Source of the DNA: Rikenellaceae bacterium
GTDB lineage: Bacteria; Bacteroidota; Bacteroidia; Bacteroidales; Rikenellaceae
DNA: 64,000 nt
Assembly: GCA_015060115.1 (NCBI GenBank)
Contig: SUZB01000007.1
Coordinates: 1-64,000, forward strand
Direction: 5' to 3'
The notes under the pieces are model-generated. The model saw nothing but the letters and a program-made list of their open reading frames with translations, searched no databases and was not told the origin of the DNA. The first letter of the stretch is position 1. Each line of letters opens with the position of its first letter. Shown piece by piece: positions 35,332-45,411 of this stretch. Made by a program: the position numbers and the translations under genes.

Positions 35332-35651
35332 AGTTTATTAGGGAGTTTAGGGAGTTTAAGGAGTGTAGTGAGGTTAGGGATAAATGTCGGTAGCGCTCTT
35401 CACTAATTTCTCTAAATTCCCTAATTTCACTAAACTCTCTTTATTAATGCGCCCCTTTTACCCCTCCGACCCCTTTTGCCCCTTGGGCTTTAGCCCGCAG
35501 GCGAAACGCCTGCTTTCGTTTTTTTAAGACCATTAGGACTTTAAGACCTTAGGACCTTACGAGGTCGGGTATCATATTTGTCCTACCTGTCTTAATGGTC
35601 CTACTCGTCTTACTATCCTAAAAACTCTAACAACTAAAAACTAACAACTAT
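35332..35651 (+). repeat. Composite intergenic repeat R8 (F-D-E-A-tail), after the aspS C hairpin
   Basis: F and D fold back on each other (35332-35446) around ATGTCGGTAGCGC. E (35447-35526) has pyrimidine 9-bp units and the terminator stem GCAGGCG/CGCCTGC (35497-35513) followed by TTTCGTTTTTTT. Module A is 35526-35620 (core GAGGTCGGGTATCAT), the tail 35625-35651. The same order as R3 and R4. Confidence 0.85.
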
Positions 35652-35673
35652 AAAACTATCAACTAAAACTCTC

Positions 35674-35704
35674 TTTGAATTTTGCTCTTTTTTTCGTACC
35701 TTTA
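35674..35704 (+). promoter_or_regulatory. Promoter of the division/cell-wall operon
   Basis: TTTG (35674-35677), 19 bases, TACCTTTA (35697-35704). The first gene starts 25 bases later. The seven-gene cluster and probably leuS depend on it; I see no other promoter before 48.8 kb. Confidence 0.65.
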
Positions 35705-35729
35705 CGCCGTTATTTTTTACAAAGTAAAA

Positions 35730-36638
35730 ATGAGCTGCGAAACATACCATATTCCCGTGCTTTTGGAGGAGTGCTTGGAGCACCTCGCAATCAAGGAGAG
35801 TGGCACCTATATCGACCTTACGATGGGTGGCGGTGGCCACACCCGTGAGATTCTTGCACGCTTAGGCGAGGGTGGCAAACTCTACTCCTTGGACCAAGAC
35901 CCCGATGCCCAGGCCAATGCCCCCCAAGATGAGCACTTCGAGTTTGTGGCATCGAACTTCCGCTTCGTGCGTGGCGCGATGCGTCTGCGTGGCGTGGAGC
36001 AGGTAGATGGCATCCTTGCCGACCTCGGCGTATCGTCGCACCACTTCGATGCCAAGCATCGTGGCTTCTCGTTTCGTGGCGAGGCCCCACTCGATATGCG
36101 TATGAACACACGCGCCAAGCGCACCGCTGCCGACATCGTAAACACCTACGACAAGGAGCAGTTGGCAAAGGTCTTGGCCGACTATGGCGAGTTGGACACC
36201 ACTTGGAAGATTGCAAACTGCATCGAGCGTGCCCGCAACATCAAGCCCATAGAGACCACCGCCGAGCTTGTCGAGGCTGTTAAGCCCTGCACACCGCCCA
36301 AGGACGAGGCTAAGTTCCTCACCAAGCTATTTCAGGCGTTGCGCATTGAGGTAAATGGCGAGATGGAGGCCCTCAAGATGGCACTTGAGCAGAGCATCAA
36401 GCTTCTTGCGCCCGGTGGCCGTTTGGTGGTTATCTCGTACCACTCGTTGGAGGACCGCATCGTCAAGAACTTTATGCGTAGTGGCAATACCGAGGGTCTG
36501 ATTGAGAAGGACTTCTTCGGTCGTGCAACAACGCCCGTGAAGGTTATCTCGAAGAAGGCTATCGTACCTTCGGCTGAGGAGGTGGAGCGCAACCCCCGCT
36601 CACGAAGTGCCAAGTTGCGTGTGGCAGAGAAGATTTAA
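35730..36638 (+). CDS. rsmH: 16S rRNA (cytosine(1402)-N4)-methyltransferase
   Basis: Methylates C1402 of 16S rRNA in the decoding centre. From ATG 35730 (MSCETYHIPVLLEECLEHL) it has 302 residues. The SAM-binding motif is YIDLTMGGGGHTREIL; further family marks are GILADLGVSSHHFD, RGFSFRGEAPLDMRM and the C-terminal LVVISYHSLEDRIVK. A TTG 16 codons earlier lies within the promoter region and is not used. First gene of the cluster; mraZ, usual before it, is not there. Confidence 0.95.
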   Translation: MSCETYHIPVLLEECLEHLAIKESGTYIDLTMGGGGHTREILARLGEGGKLYSLDQDPDAQANAPQDEHFEFVASNFRFVRGAMRLRGVEQVDGILADLGVSSHHFDAKHRGFSFRGEAPLDMRMNTRAKRTAADIVNTYDKEQLAKVLADYGELDTTWKIANCIERARNIKPIETTAELVEAVKPCTPPKDEAKFLTKLFQALRIEVNGEMEALKMALEQSIKLLAPGGRLVVISYHSLEDRIVKNFMRSGNTEGLIEKDFFGRATTPVKVISKKAIVPSAEEVERNPRSRSAKLRVAEKI

Positions 36639-36677
36639 CTATGGGCAAATAAGCCCGAAACCGAAACCTAAGACCCA

Positions 36678-37229
36678 ATGAGAGAGTTCGACGATACAGA
36701 GCGTGAATATAGCGACGACGAGGTGGCATTCGACCCCGAGGCTGTGGAGCGTGAGCGACAGGCCGAGGAGGAGGAGCGTATGCGCCGCCGTATTCGCCGC
36801 GAGATTATCCGTGTAAACCAAGGCGAGCGCGATGAGGAGTTGGAGGCCGAGCGTGAGCGGATGGCCGAGGAGGAGCGCGAGAAGCAGGAGGCCGAGGAGA
36901 GGGAAAAACGCAATCAGCGCTCGATAGTCAAGAACCTCGCTACGGGTAACTTCCTCACAAGCGAGGGTGCTCAGCAGTACTACCCCTACCTGATAGCCAT
37001 CGCCGCGATGTGCTTCTTCAGCATCTTCCTCACCTTTATGTCGCTCAATGCCGACCGTGAGTGCCGCATCCTTGAGGAGCGTGCCTCGGTGTTGCGTGAG
37101 CGCTCGGTGCTTATGGAGGAGGAGCGCTACGGCATATCCTCGAAGCACGAGGTAAAGCGTATGCTTGAGGAGCGAGGCATAGAGCTTATCGACCTTAGAA
37201 ACAATAGTCGTCTGATAGAGAAAAAGTGA
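36678..37229 (+). CDS. FtsL-like division protein with long charged N-terminus
   Basis: 183 residues. The C-terminal half is FtsL-like: one membrane helix (about 102-123), then a coiled coil (124-180) that would sit in the periplasm and join FtsB and FtsQ. The first 100 residues, in the cytoplasm, are almost only Glu, Arg, Asp, Gln and Ala in short blocks, and probably form a single straight charged helix; this is much longer than in E. coli FtsL. The position between rsmH and ftsI is that of ftsL. The low sequence conservation of FtsL means that the assignment is by place and shape. Confidence 0.75.
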   Translation: MREFDDTEREYSDDEVAFDPEAVERERQAEEEERMRRRIRREIIRVNQGERDEELEAERERMAEEEREKQEAEEREKRNQRSIVKNLATGNFLTSEGAQQYYPYLIAIAAMCFFSIFLTFMSLNADRECRILEERASVLRERSVLMEEERYGISSKHEVKRMLEERGIELIDLRNNSRLIEKK

Positions 37230-37236
37230 TAACCGT

Positions 37237-39543
37237 ATGAGCCAAACGAAAAATAGCGAGAAAAAGGGCAATGCCAAGCAGGACATCCTCCACCGTGTGG
37301 GTGTGCTCTACACCCTCTTTATCCTTGCGGCACTGGGTATCACCGCCCGCCTTATATGGGTGCAGTTTGTTAGCCCCTCGGTAAAGCACAACGCCGAGGT
37401 TATGTCCGATGGCGTATACCGCACCAAGACCATATCGGCACATCGTGGCGCTATCCTCGCATCTACGGGTGAGCCTCTTGCGCTATCGAGTGTACGCTAT
37501 GAGGCTACCTTTGACTTCGCTGCGGAGGGTTTCCGCGATGCCAAGCCTGAGGACTTCAAGACGAATGTAGACTCTCTGGCAAAGCTCCTTGCTCAGCACT
37601 TCTCCCCAGCGGATGCCGAGCGTGAGGGCTACGACTATATCTCGGAGCAGGAGTATCGCAACATCTTCTACACGAATATCGCAAAGGAGGAGAAGCGTGC
37701 GCCACGAGCCCTCAAAATATTCCCTCGCTCGGTAACCACCGATGAGTGGAATATGATGAAGCGACAATTCCCCATCCTCAACCAGAATATGGGCGTTGTC
37801 TACGGCAGTGAGCGTGTCGATGAGCGCATCTACCCCTCTGACGACCTTGCTCGTCAGGTTATCGGCCGTGATGGTATGCTCGTTATCAAGGGCGATACCA
37901 GCCGAGGCTCGGGTTTGGAGCTTATCTACGATGAATACCTCTCTGGCCACGATGGCTTGGCTGTTGAGCAGCGCATAGCCCATGGTTTCTGGACCAGAGT
38001 CAATGACAAGCGCAACCGTATGCCTGAAGATGGCTGCAATGTCGTTACTACCATCGATGCCGGCTTGCAGAAGATGGCCACCGAGCGTCTGCGCGATGCC
38101 CTTATCTCGGAGGAGGCATCGTTTGGCGTGGCTATGGTTATGGAGGCCGCCACCGGCAACATCCTCTGTATGGTAAACCTCTCGTCGGGTGAGGAGCGAG
38201 GCACAAACTATACCGAGCGTGTCTACAACCACGCTATGCGTACCGCCCTCTGCCCCGGCTCAACGATGAAGCTCGCCTCGGCGATGGCACTCTTGGAGAT
38301 TGGTGGTATGGATATCGACTCTACGGTAGAGATTAAGGGTGCTGCGGAGACCGTAGGCAAGACCCGCGTTGTCGATTCGCACAATGTGGCACGCGAGGTG
38401 GGTAGCGACTCTGTTACGCTGCGTGATGGCTTTGCACACTCGTCGAATATCTTCTTCGCTAAGGCTGTCTACGAGCGTTTCAAAGATGACCCCAAGCGCT
38501 ACACCGAGTATTTGGAGGATTTGCTCTTCAACGACTATGTCGGCCTTGGCGAGTTCAAGGAGGCACGCTCGCGCGTGCCCCACCCGGGCACTGAGGAGTG
38601 GCGTCGTCATGGCGACAATGCCACGACACTCCCACGCTTAGCATTCGGTTATATCATCGAGCTACCAACGATACACACCCTCACCTTCTACAACGGTGTG
38701 GCAAATGGTGGCCGTATGGTTGCACCACGCCTTGTAGACCGCATAGAGCGCGATGGCGAGGTGGTAAAGCGTATGCCCGTTCTGACTCTCAAGGATAAGA
38801 TGTGCTCGGAGAAGACCCTCGATGCGCTATACGAGTGTTTGGCTGCGGCTGCCGTCCCAGAGCGTACTGCGTGGCGACTCAAAGACCTACCTATCAGCTT
38901 TGGCTGCAAGACAGGTACGGCGCAGATATGGAGCAACTTCAACACCGTAGCAAAGAAGGATTATCAGCAGATGCTCGATGGCATGACACCCTCGATAGAC
39001 CGCTACTACCTCGGCTCTATCGTTACGATGATGCCTCAGGATAAGCCCAAGTATACCATTATGGTCTCGGTGGCCAAGCAGTCTACGCCTACCCACCCCA
39101 CCTACTTTGGTATCAGCCTCACAGGCTCGGTGGCACGCGACATTATGGAGTATGTCTACGACAACGACCCCACGCTACACGCCACCTTGGAGAGTGCCGA
39201 GACACCCTACGGCGCTACGGCTATCAAGTCGGGAGAGTCGAAGGCTGTGGAGCATATCTCAAAGCGCTTGGCAAACGGCGTAGAGCTTAAGAACGATGAC
39301 AGCGAGTGGAGCATCGCCACAGTAAACGAGGCGGGATGCGCTGTTGTTGAGACACGCAAGATTGAGGAGGGCGTAGTGCCCAATGTTGTGGGTATGGGCC
39401 TTTCTGACGCCCTCTACCTCTTGGAGCACGCCGGATTGAAGGTTACGCACACAGGCGCAGGCCGTGTGGTGAGCCAGAGCATCAAAAATGGAACACGAAT
39501 TAACGGAAATATCAAAAACATTCATCTCTACTTGGAGAGATAA
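37237..39543 (+). CDS. ftsI: Division-specific penicillin-binding protein (class B, PBP3) with PASTA domain
   Basis: Cross-links septal peptidoglycan. The 768 residues: a short cytoplasmic part, membrane helix (about 22-44), PBP dimer domain (60-260), transpeptidase with Ser342-x-x-Lys345 (PGSTMKLAS), SSN (402-404) and KTG (558-560), then a C-terminal PASTA domain (about 705-765, VPNVVGMGLSDALYLLEHAG). All catalytic residues are present. It is 7 bases after the ftsL-like gene and 8 before murE. A PASTA tail is common in FtsI of this phylum. Confidence 0.95.
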   Translation: MSQTKNSEKKGNAKQDILHRVGVLYTLFILAALGITARLIWVQFVSPSVKHNAEVMSDGVYRTKTISAHRGAILASTGEPLALSSVRYEATFDFAAEGFRDAKPEDFKTNVDSLAKLLAQHFSPADAEREGYDYISEQEYRNIFYTNIAKEEKRAPRALKIFPRSVTTDEWNMMKRQFPILNQNMGVVYGSERVDERIYPSDDLARQVIGRDGMLVIKGDTSRGSGLELIYDEYLSGHDGLAVEQRIAHGFWTRVNDKRNRMPEDGCNVVTTIDAGLQKMATERLRDALISEEASFGVAMVMEAATGNILCMVNLSSGEERGTNYTERVYNHAMRTALCPGSTMKLASAMALLEIGGMDIDSTVEIKGAAETVGKTRVVDSHNVAREVGSDSVTLRDGFAHSSNIFFAKAVYERFKDDPKRYTEYLEDLLFNDYVGLGEFKEARSRVPHPGTEEWRRHGDNATTLPRLAFGYIIELPTIHTLTFYNGVANGGRMVAPRLVDRIERDGEVVKRMPVLTLKDKMCSEKTLDALYECLAAAAVPERTAWRLKDLPISFGCKTGTAQIWSNFNTVAKKDYQQMLDGMTPSIDRYYLGSIVTMMPQDKPKYTIMVSVAKQSTPTHPTYFGISLTGSVARDIMEYVYDNDPTLHATLESAETPYGATAIKSGESKAVEHISKRLANGVELKNDDSEWSIATVNEAGCAVVETRKIEEGVVPNVVGMGLSDALYLLEHAGLKVTHTGAGRVVSQSIKNGTRINGNIKNIHLYLER

Positions 39544-39551
39544 GACAGCAA

Positions 39552-41012
39552 ATGAAACGACTTAACGAGCTACTCGCCGATGTGCGAGCATTAGATATAC
39601 GAGGCAGTGTCGCAAGGGAGATTTCGGCACTCGAATACGACTCACGCAAGGTAGAGGCTGACAACTGCTTCTTTGCCGTAGTGGGCACAGCGAGCGATGG
39701 CCACAATTACATACCTATGGCCGTAGAGCGTGGCGCTAAGGCTATTGTCTGCCAGCGCCTCCCCGAGAGCCTCAGCGATGATGTCGCCTACATCGTTGTG
39801 GAGGATACTAACGAGGCGATGGCAATGATGGCAGCAGCCTACTATGACCACCCCTCCGAGGAGTTACGCTTGGTGGGTGTTACGGGCACGAATGGCAAGA
39901 CCACGACAGCCACGCTACTCTACGACATGACAATGGCAATGGGCTATCGCGCAGGTCTTATCTCGACCGTTGTCTATCGCATTGGCGAGGAGCGCATCCC
40001 CTCGACACACACCACACCCGATGCCATACGCCTCAACGCCATGATGCGCCGTATGGTGGATTCGGGTTGCGACTACTGCTTTATGGAGGTGTCGTCGCAC
40101 TCTATCGTACAGCACCGCATAGATGGTCTAAAGTTTACGGGAGGTCTCTTTACTAACCTTACGCACGACCACCTCGACTATCACGGCACCTACAAGGAGT
40201 ATATCCGTGCCAAGAAGCTCTTCTTCGACAAGTTGCCAAAGGATAGCTGGGCCGTAACGAACATTGACGACCGCAATGGCGAGGTTATGGTGCAGAATAC
40301 CGAGGCCAAGGTATATCGTCTGTCGTTGCGCTCGATGGCGGACTTCAACACACGCCTTACGGAGATGTTGCCCGATGGCATGTTGCTCAACTTGGCGGGC
40401 AACGAGCTTTGGGTACACTTCACAGGTAGGTTCAACGCCTACAACCTAACAACGGTATATGCCGCAGCAACGCTCCTTGGCTGGGATAAGATGGAGGTGC
40501 TCACAACGCTCTCGGCACTTAAGCCTGTGAGTGGTCGTTTTGAGAGTGTCGCGGCTGACGATGGCACGATGGCTATCGTGGACTATGCCCACACCCCCGA
40601 TGCCTTGGAAAATGTGTTGGAGACCATCGAGGAGGTGCGCCGTGGCGACCAGCAGCTATTTGTCGTGTGTGGCTGTGGTGGCGACCGCGACAAGACAAAG
40701 CGCCCAGAGATGGCGGCTATCGCCGTGAGGTATGCCACAACGGCAATCTTCACCTCGGACAACCCACGCACCGATGATGCCGAGGCCATACTCGATGATA
40801 TGGAGGCTGGCGTAGGCGAGAAGCGCAACTACCTGCGCATAACAAACCGCCGAGAGGCTATCCGCACCGCTGCGATGTTGGCAAAGGTGGGCGATATTAT
40901 CCTTATTGCGGGCAAGGGCCACGAGGATTATCAGATTATCGGCACCGAGAAGCACCACTTCGACGACCGAGACGAGATACGCGAGGCTTTCGCCACAACA
41001 CACAGAAAATAG
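39552..41012 (+). CDS. murE: UDP-MurNAc-L-Ala-D-Glu:meso-diaminopimelate ligase
   Basis: Adds the third residue of the peptidoglycan stem peptide. The 486 residues have the ATP loop TGTNGKTTTA (111-120), THDHLDYHGT, the DNPR motif (about 400) that picks out meso-diaminopimelate rather than lysine, and the carbamoylated-Lys region VSSHSIVQHRIDGL. KGHE near 455 closes the site. So this cell has DAP-type peptidoglycan. 35 bases to mraY. Confidence 0.96.
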   Translation: MKRLNELLADVRALDIRGSVAREISALEYDSRKVEADNCFFAVVGTASDGHNYIPMAVERGAKAIVCQRLPESLSDDVAYIVVEDTNEAMAMMAAAYYDHPSEELRLVGVTGTNGKTTTATLLYDMTMAMGYRAGLISTVVYRIGEERIPSTHTTPDAIRLNAMMRRMVDSGCDYCFMEVSSHSIVQHRIDGLKFTGGLFTNLTHDHLDYHGTYKEYIRAKKLFFDKLPKDSWAVTNIDDRNGEVMVQNTEAKVYRLSLRSMADFNTRLTEMLPDGMLLNLAGNELWVHFTGRFNAYNLTTVYAAATLLGWDKMEVLTTLSALKPVSGRFESVAADDGTMAIVDYAHTPDALENVLETIEEVRRGDQQLFVVCGCGGDRDKTKRPEMAAIAVRYATTAIFTSDNPRTDDAEAILDDMEAGVGEKRNYLRITNRREAIRTAAMLAKVGDIILIAGKGHEDYQIIGTEKHHFDDRDEIREAFATTHRK

Positions 41013-41047
41013 AGAACTTTTAACCCCAAAAAGATAACCGCAACAAT

Positions 41048-42295
41048 ATGCTTTACTGGTTATTCCGCTACCTAAACGAAAACACCGATTTGCCCGGTAT
41101 GCGTGTGGGCGAGTATATCTCGTTCCGCTCGGCAGCTGCCATCATACTCTCACTGCTTATCGCAATCTTTGCGGGTAAGCACATCATTCGTTTGCTTCGC
41201 CGCAAGCAGATTGGCGAGGATATACGCGACCTCGGCCTTGATGGTCAGCTCCAAAAGAAGGGCACACCCACGATGGGTGGCATCATCATCATCCTCTCGC
41301 TCATCATTCCCGTATTGCTCTTTGGCAACCTCAGCAATGTATATGTGCAGTTGATGATTATCTCGACACTTTGGCTCGGCTTCCTCGGCGGTCTTGACGA
41401 CTACATCAAGGTCTTTCGCCACAACAAGGAGGGTCTTAAGGGCAAGTTTAAGATTGTGGGTCAGGTGGGCCTCGGCATCATCGTGGGCACCACGATGTGG
41501 CTCTCGGACGACATCGTAATCCGCGAAAAGAGCTTCGAGACCTACACCTACACCATCACCGATGACCGCACAGGCGAGGTCGTAGACAGCTACACCGACC
41601 GCCGTGTGATTAGCACAACGCCCGAAAAGAGCCTCAAGACATCTATCCCCTTCCATAAGGATACGATGCTCGACTACAAGGTATTCACCGGCAACAACGA
41701 GACACTCGCTTGGTTGCTCTATATCGTGGTGGCGATATTTGTGATTACTGCAGTGTCGAATGGCGCTAACCTTACAGATGGCATAGATGGCCTGCTCACG
41801 GGAGTATCCGTGCCGATAGTCTTGGTGCTCGGTATCTTGGCATACCTATCGGGACATATCATCTACTCGGACTACCTCAACATTATGTATATCCCCGATA
41901 GCGGTGAGCTTATCGTATTTGCCGCCGCCTTTGTAGGTGCTCTTATCGGCTTCTTGTGGTACAACTCGTTCCCGGCGCAGATTTTTATGGGCGACACCGG
42001 CTCGCTCACCATTGGCGGTATCATCGCCGTATTTGCGCTCTGTATTCGCAAGGAGTTGCTTTTGCCCCTCTTGTGTGGCGTCTTCCTTGTCGAGGCACTC
42101 TCGGTGATGGTGCAGGTGGCGTACTTCAAGTACACCAAACGCAAGTATGGCGAGGGTCGTCGCATACTCCTTATGTCGCCCATACACCATCACTATCAGA
42201 AGAAGGGCCTGTTCGAGACTAAGATTATGATGCGTTTCTTTATCATCTCGTTGATACTCGCAGCGCTCACACTCGTAACCTTGAAGATTCAGTAA
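41048..42295 (+). CDS. mraY: Phospho-MurNAc-pentapeptide translocase
   Basis: Makes lipid I from UDP-MurNAc-pentapeptide and undecaprenyl phosphate in the inner membrane. The 415 residues have about ten helices, with the catalytic KKGTPTMGG and [10 protein letters not shown] near 80-125, [11 protein letters not shown] and the HHHYQKKG loop (about 377-384). Between the fourth and fifth helices lies a charged insertion of about 60 residues ([20 protein letters not shown] and on) that is absent from E. coli MraY but usual in Bacteroidetes. Confidence 0.95.
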   Translation: MLYWLFRYLNENTDLPGMRVGEYISFRSAAAIILSLLIAIFAGKHIIRLLRRKQIGEDIRDLGLDGQLQKKGTPTMGGIIIILSLIIPVLLFGNLSNVYVQLMIISTLWLGFLGGLDDYIKVFRHNKEGLKGKFKIVGQVGLGIIVGTTMWLSDDIVIREKSFETYTYTITDDRTGEVVDSYTDRRVISTTPEKSLKTSIPFHKDTMLDYKVFTGNNETLAWLLYIVVAIFVITAVSNGANLTDGIDGLLTGVSVPIVLVLGILAYLSGHIIYSDYLNIMYIPDSGELIVFAAAFVGALIGFLWYNSFPAQIFMGDTGSLTIGGIIAVFALCIRKELLLPLLCGVFLVEALSVMVQVAYFKYTKRKYGEGRRILLMSPIHHHYQKKGLFETKIMMRFFIISLILAALTLVTLKIQ

Positions 42296-42316
42296 CGAAT
42301 ATAAAAACTACAAAAT

Positions 42317-43684
42317 ATGAAGCGTAAGATTGTTGTTTTAGGTGGTGGCATCTCAGGCTATGGCTCGGCCATCCTCGCCAAGAAGAAGGGCTTCGACGTA
42401 TTCCTTTCGGATATGGGAAAGATTGCCCCCAAGTTCCGCGAAAGACTCGATGAGTGGAAGGTGGAGTATGAGGAGGGTCAGCACACCGAGGAGCGTATTC
42501 TCGATGCCAACGAGGTGGTTAAGTCGCCTGGTATCCCCGATACGGCGCCCATCGTGAAGAGAATCCGCGAGCGAGGTATCCCCGTAATCTCGGAGATTGA
42601 GTTTGCAGGTCGCTACAAGGGTGTGGCAAAGACCATCTGCATCACAGGCTCGAATGGCAAGACCACGACAACATCGCTTATCTACAAGATTATGCGCGAT
42701 GCCGGCCGTAAGGTGTCGCTTGGTGGCAACATCGGTGAGAGCTTCGCCTACTCGGTGGCCACCGAGAAGAATTTCTGGTATGTCTTGGAGCTTAGCTCGT
42801 TCCAGCTCGATGGTATGACAAAGTTCCGCGCAGATGTGGGCGTGCTGATGAACATCACCCCCGACCACCTCGACCGCTACGACTACAAATTCGAGAACTA
42901 TGCCGCATCAAAGATGCGCATCACGCAGAATCAGTCTTCGGCCGATGCCTTTATCTACTCGGCTGATGACGATATGACACGCCAGATGCTCGATAAGATG
43001 GACTCGTCGTTGCGTGCTCGTCAGCTCCCCTTTGCCATCAACACCGCCATTGCAAGTGGCGATGGTGATGCAGTATTGGAGGGCTACACCTTCACCGCCT
43101 CGGTGGGCAAGCAGAGCGTTACGATTGACACACGTAAAATGCAGATTCACGGCATGCACAACATCTACAATGCTATGGCTGCCGCCCTCGCAACACTGGC
43201 TGCAGGCGTTGAGCCTCGCGTTATCAAGCGCTCGATTTACGACTTTTCGCCCGTTGAGCACCGCCTTGAGCCCGCAGGTGAGCGCAACGGCATACGCTGG
43301 ATTAACGACTCGAAAGCTACGAATGTAGACTCGGTATGGTACGCTTTGGAGAGTATGCAGCAACCTACCGTTTGGATTGCCGGTGGCACGGACAAGGGTA
43401 ACGACTACACACCGTTGAAGGAGTTTGCTCGCCGTAAGGTCAAGGCACTTATCTGTATGGGCTTGGACAATGCCAAGCTCAAGCGCGACTTCGATGGCAT
43501 AATCCCCGTAATCGAGGATTGCTCATCGTTAGACGAGGCTATGCGTGCTGCCGAGCGACACGCCACAGAGGGCGACACAGTACTGCTCTCGCCCGCCTGC
43601 GCAAGTTTCGACCTCTTCCGCAACTACGAGGAGCGTGGCCGACTTTTCAAGCAGTGGGTAAAGGAGAATATCTTGGATAAATAA
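42317..43684 (+). CDS. murD: UDP-MurNAc-L-alanine:D-glutamate ligase
   Basis: Adds D-Glu to UDP-MurNAc-Ala. The 455 residues are normal for MurD: N-terminal Rossmann-like domain for UDP (LGGGISGYGSAILA), the ATP loop TGSNGKTTTTS (110-120), NITPDHLDRY, HNIYNAMAA and NDSKATNVDS in the Mur-ligase central and C-terminal domains. It is between mraY and ftsW as in most dcw clusters. Confidence 0.95.
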   Translation: MKRKIVVLGGGISGYGSAILAKKKGFDVFLSDMGKIAPKFRERLDEWKVEYEEGQHTEERILDANEVVKSPGIPDTAPIVKRIRERGIPVISEIEFAGRYKGVAKTICITGSNGKTTTTSLIYKIMRDAGRKVSLGGNIGESFAYSVATEKNFWYVLELSSFQLDGMTKFRADVGVLMNITPDHLDRYDYKFENYAASKMRITQNQSSADAFIYSADDDMTRQMLDKMDSSLRARQLPFAINTAIASGDGDAVLEGYTFTASVGKQSVTIDTRKMQIHGMHNIYNAMAAALATLAAGVEPRVIKRSIYDFSPVEHRLEPAGERNGIRWINDSKATNVDSVWYALESMQQPTVWIAGGTDKGNDYTPLKEFARRKVKALICMGLDNAKLKRDFDGIIPVIEDCSSLDEAMRAAERHATEGDTVLLSPACASFDLFRNYEERGRLFKQWVKENILDK

Positions 43685-43698
43685 CGCTATACGACACT

Positions 43699-44973
43699 AT
43701 GGCCGACAAAACGAGAGATAACACCAACGCTGAGGCTGCACGCACGCTGTTGGAGAAGAATCGCCGCATCTTCGAGGGCGACCGCACACTGTGGATTATC
43801 TACACGGTGCTGCTTGTCGTGTCGATTCTTGTGGTGTACTCCTCGACAGCGAAGATGGCCTATGACATATCGTCGAGGATGACCACTACCGACTCGTTGC
43901 GCCAGCAGATAATGTTTGTGGTGTTGGCAATTCCCACGATATTCATCGTGCATAAGATTGATTACAAGGTCTTTATGCGCCTAACGCCACTATTCTACTA
44001 CATATTTATCGCGCTGACCATAGCCACCTACTTTGTTGGTACTACGACCAATGGTGCAGCACGATGGATTGCCATCGGCCCCATTCAGTTTCAGCCATCG
44101 GAGGGTCTTAAAATCCTCACTATCTTGATGCTTGCACGCCGTATGGAGTCGCGACAGGGCAATATCAACAAGATAAACCTACTGCCTACATCGTGGCGAT
44201 TGTCCGACCCTAAGCAGCAACGCATAATCCGCGAGAATACCATACCCTTGCTTGGCCCAATTATATTGTCGTGCCTGGTTATCGTGCCGGCACACACCTC
44301 AACAGCCGTGCTTATCTTCCTCGTATCTATCGTGATGCTCTACATCGGCCGTGTGCGCCTCAAGGAGCTTGTGAAGTTCACGCTGATACTCGGCTCGGTG
44401 GGTGTTCTTGGCTTGGGCGCTATGTCGATGGTGGGTATGGGTCGTGGCGATACGGCAGGTGGCCGTCTCTCGACTTGGGCCAACGAGTGGCTTGGCGACG
44501 ACACGGTGAATGCCAGCTACGAGCTGTCGGATACCCAGCGTGCGATGATTGCCATTCGCAATGGTGGCCTCTTTGGTGAGGGTGCAGGACACAGCACCTC
44601 GCGTGCCGTAGTTATCCACCCCGAGAGCGACTATGCCTACGCCTTCTTCCTCTCGGAGTATGGACTTATCATCGGCCTGATACTTATGTTACTCTATTTG
44701 TGGGTCTTCTTCCGCTCGATGGAGATATGCAAAAAGTGTAAAACAGCATTCCCCGCGTTGATGACTATGGGCCTCGGCTTGCTAATCACCTGTCAGGCGC
44801 TATTGCACATCTTCGTGCAGGTAAACATAATACCCGAAACGGGTCAAACACTCCCGCTGATATCGCGTGGTGGCACCTCGTTGCTCTTTACTACGCTCGC
44901 CTTCGGTATGATTATCAGCGTGAGCAGAACAAACCAACTTAGAGAAGAGAATGAGCGAAATAAGACTCGATAA
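43699..44973 (+). CDS. ftsW: SEDS peptidoglycan polymerase, FtsW
   Basis: Polymerises lipid II into septal glycan strands, working with FtsI. 424 residues and ten membrane helices, with SEDS features WIAIGPIQFQPSEGLKI (about 115-131), the long periplasmic loop holding GDDTVNASYELSDTQRAMIAI, GLFGEGAGHST, and PLISRGGTSL near the end. FtsW rather than RodA is chosen for its place after murD. The last 23 bases overlap the next gene. Confidence 0.93.
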   Translation: MADKTRDNTNAEAARTLLEKNRRIFEGDRTLWIIYTVLLVVSILVVYSSTAKMAYDISSRMTTTDSLRQQIMFVVLAIPTIFIVHKIDYKVFMRLTPLFYYIFIALTIATYFVGTTTNGAARWIAIGPIQFQPSEGLKILTILMLARRMESRQGNINKINLLPTSWRLSDPKQQRIIRENTIPLLGPIILSCLVIVPAHTSTAVLIFLVSIVMLYIGRVRLKELVKFTLILGSVGVLGLGAMSMVGMGRGDTAGGRLSTWANEWLGDDTVNASYELSDTQRAMIAIRNGGLFGEGAGHSTSRAVVIHPESDYAYAFFLSEYGLIIGLILMLLYLWVFFRSMEICKKCKTAFPALMTMGLGLLITCQALLHIFVQVNIIPETGQTLPLISRGGTSLLFTTLAFGMIISVSRTNQLREENERNKTR

Positions 44974-45379
44974 GTACCTCTGGGCGGTGCGCATCTTCAA
45001 GACACGCTCCGATGCCGCCGATGCCATACGCCACAACCGCGTATTGGTCAACGATGCCTATGCCAAGCCCTCGCGCGAGGTAAAGGTGGGTGATCGCATA
45101 ACGGTGAAGCGCGAGAGGGTAACATATAGCTACAAGGTGCTCGACTTGGTGTCGAGTCGCCAGCCAGCGAAGAATGTGCCGAACTACTGCCTCAACTGCA
45201 CACCGCAGGAGGAGTTGGACAAGCTGAATGTTCCGCACGAGACAATCTTCGTATTCCGTGAGCGCGGTATGGGTCGCCCGACAAAGAAGGATAGGCGCGA
45301 CATCGACTCGCTGATGGATAACCTCTTCTATGGCGAAGCACCCTTTATCGACGATGATGATGAGGATGACGAGGAGTAA
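44951..45379 (+). CDS. S4-domain RNA-binding protein (Hsp15-like)
   Basis: 142 residues. The S4 domain is at 3-65 ([23 protein letters not shown], then [15 protein letters not shown]). Hsp15 family members bind stalled 50S subunits carrying nascent tRNA and help recycle them. The C-terminus is strongly acidic ([11 protein letters not shown]). It overlaps ftsW by 23 bases and takes the place where murG would usually follow. Confidence 0.88.
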   Translation: MSEIRLDKYLWAVRIFKTRSDAADAIRHNRVLVNDAYAKPSREVKVGDRITVKRERVTYSYKVLDLVSSRQPAKNVPNYCLNCTPQEELDKLNVPHETIFVFRERGMGRPTKKDRRDIDSLMDNLFYGEAPFIDDDDEDDEE

Positions 45380-45411
45380 AAATGGATAAAATACAAACAA
45401 AATATAATTAT

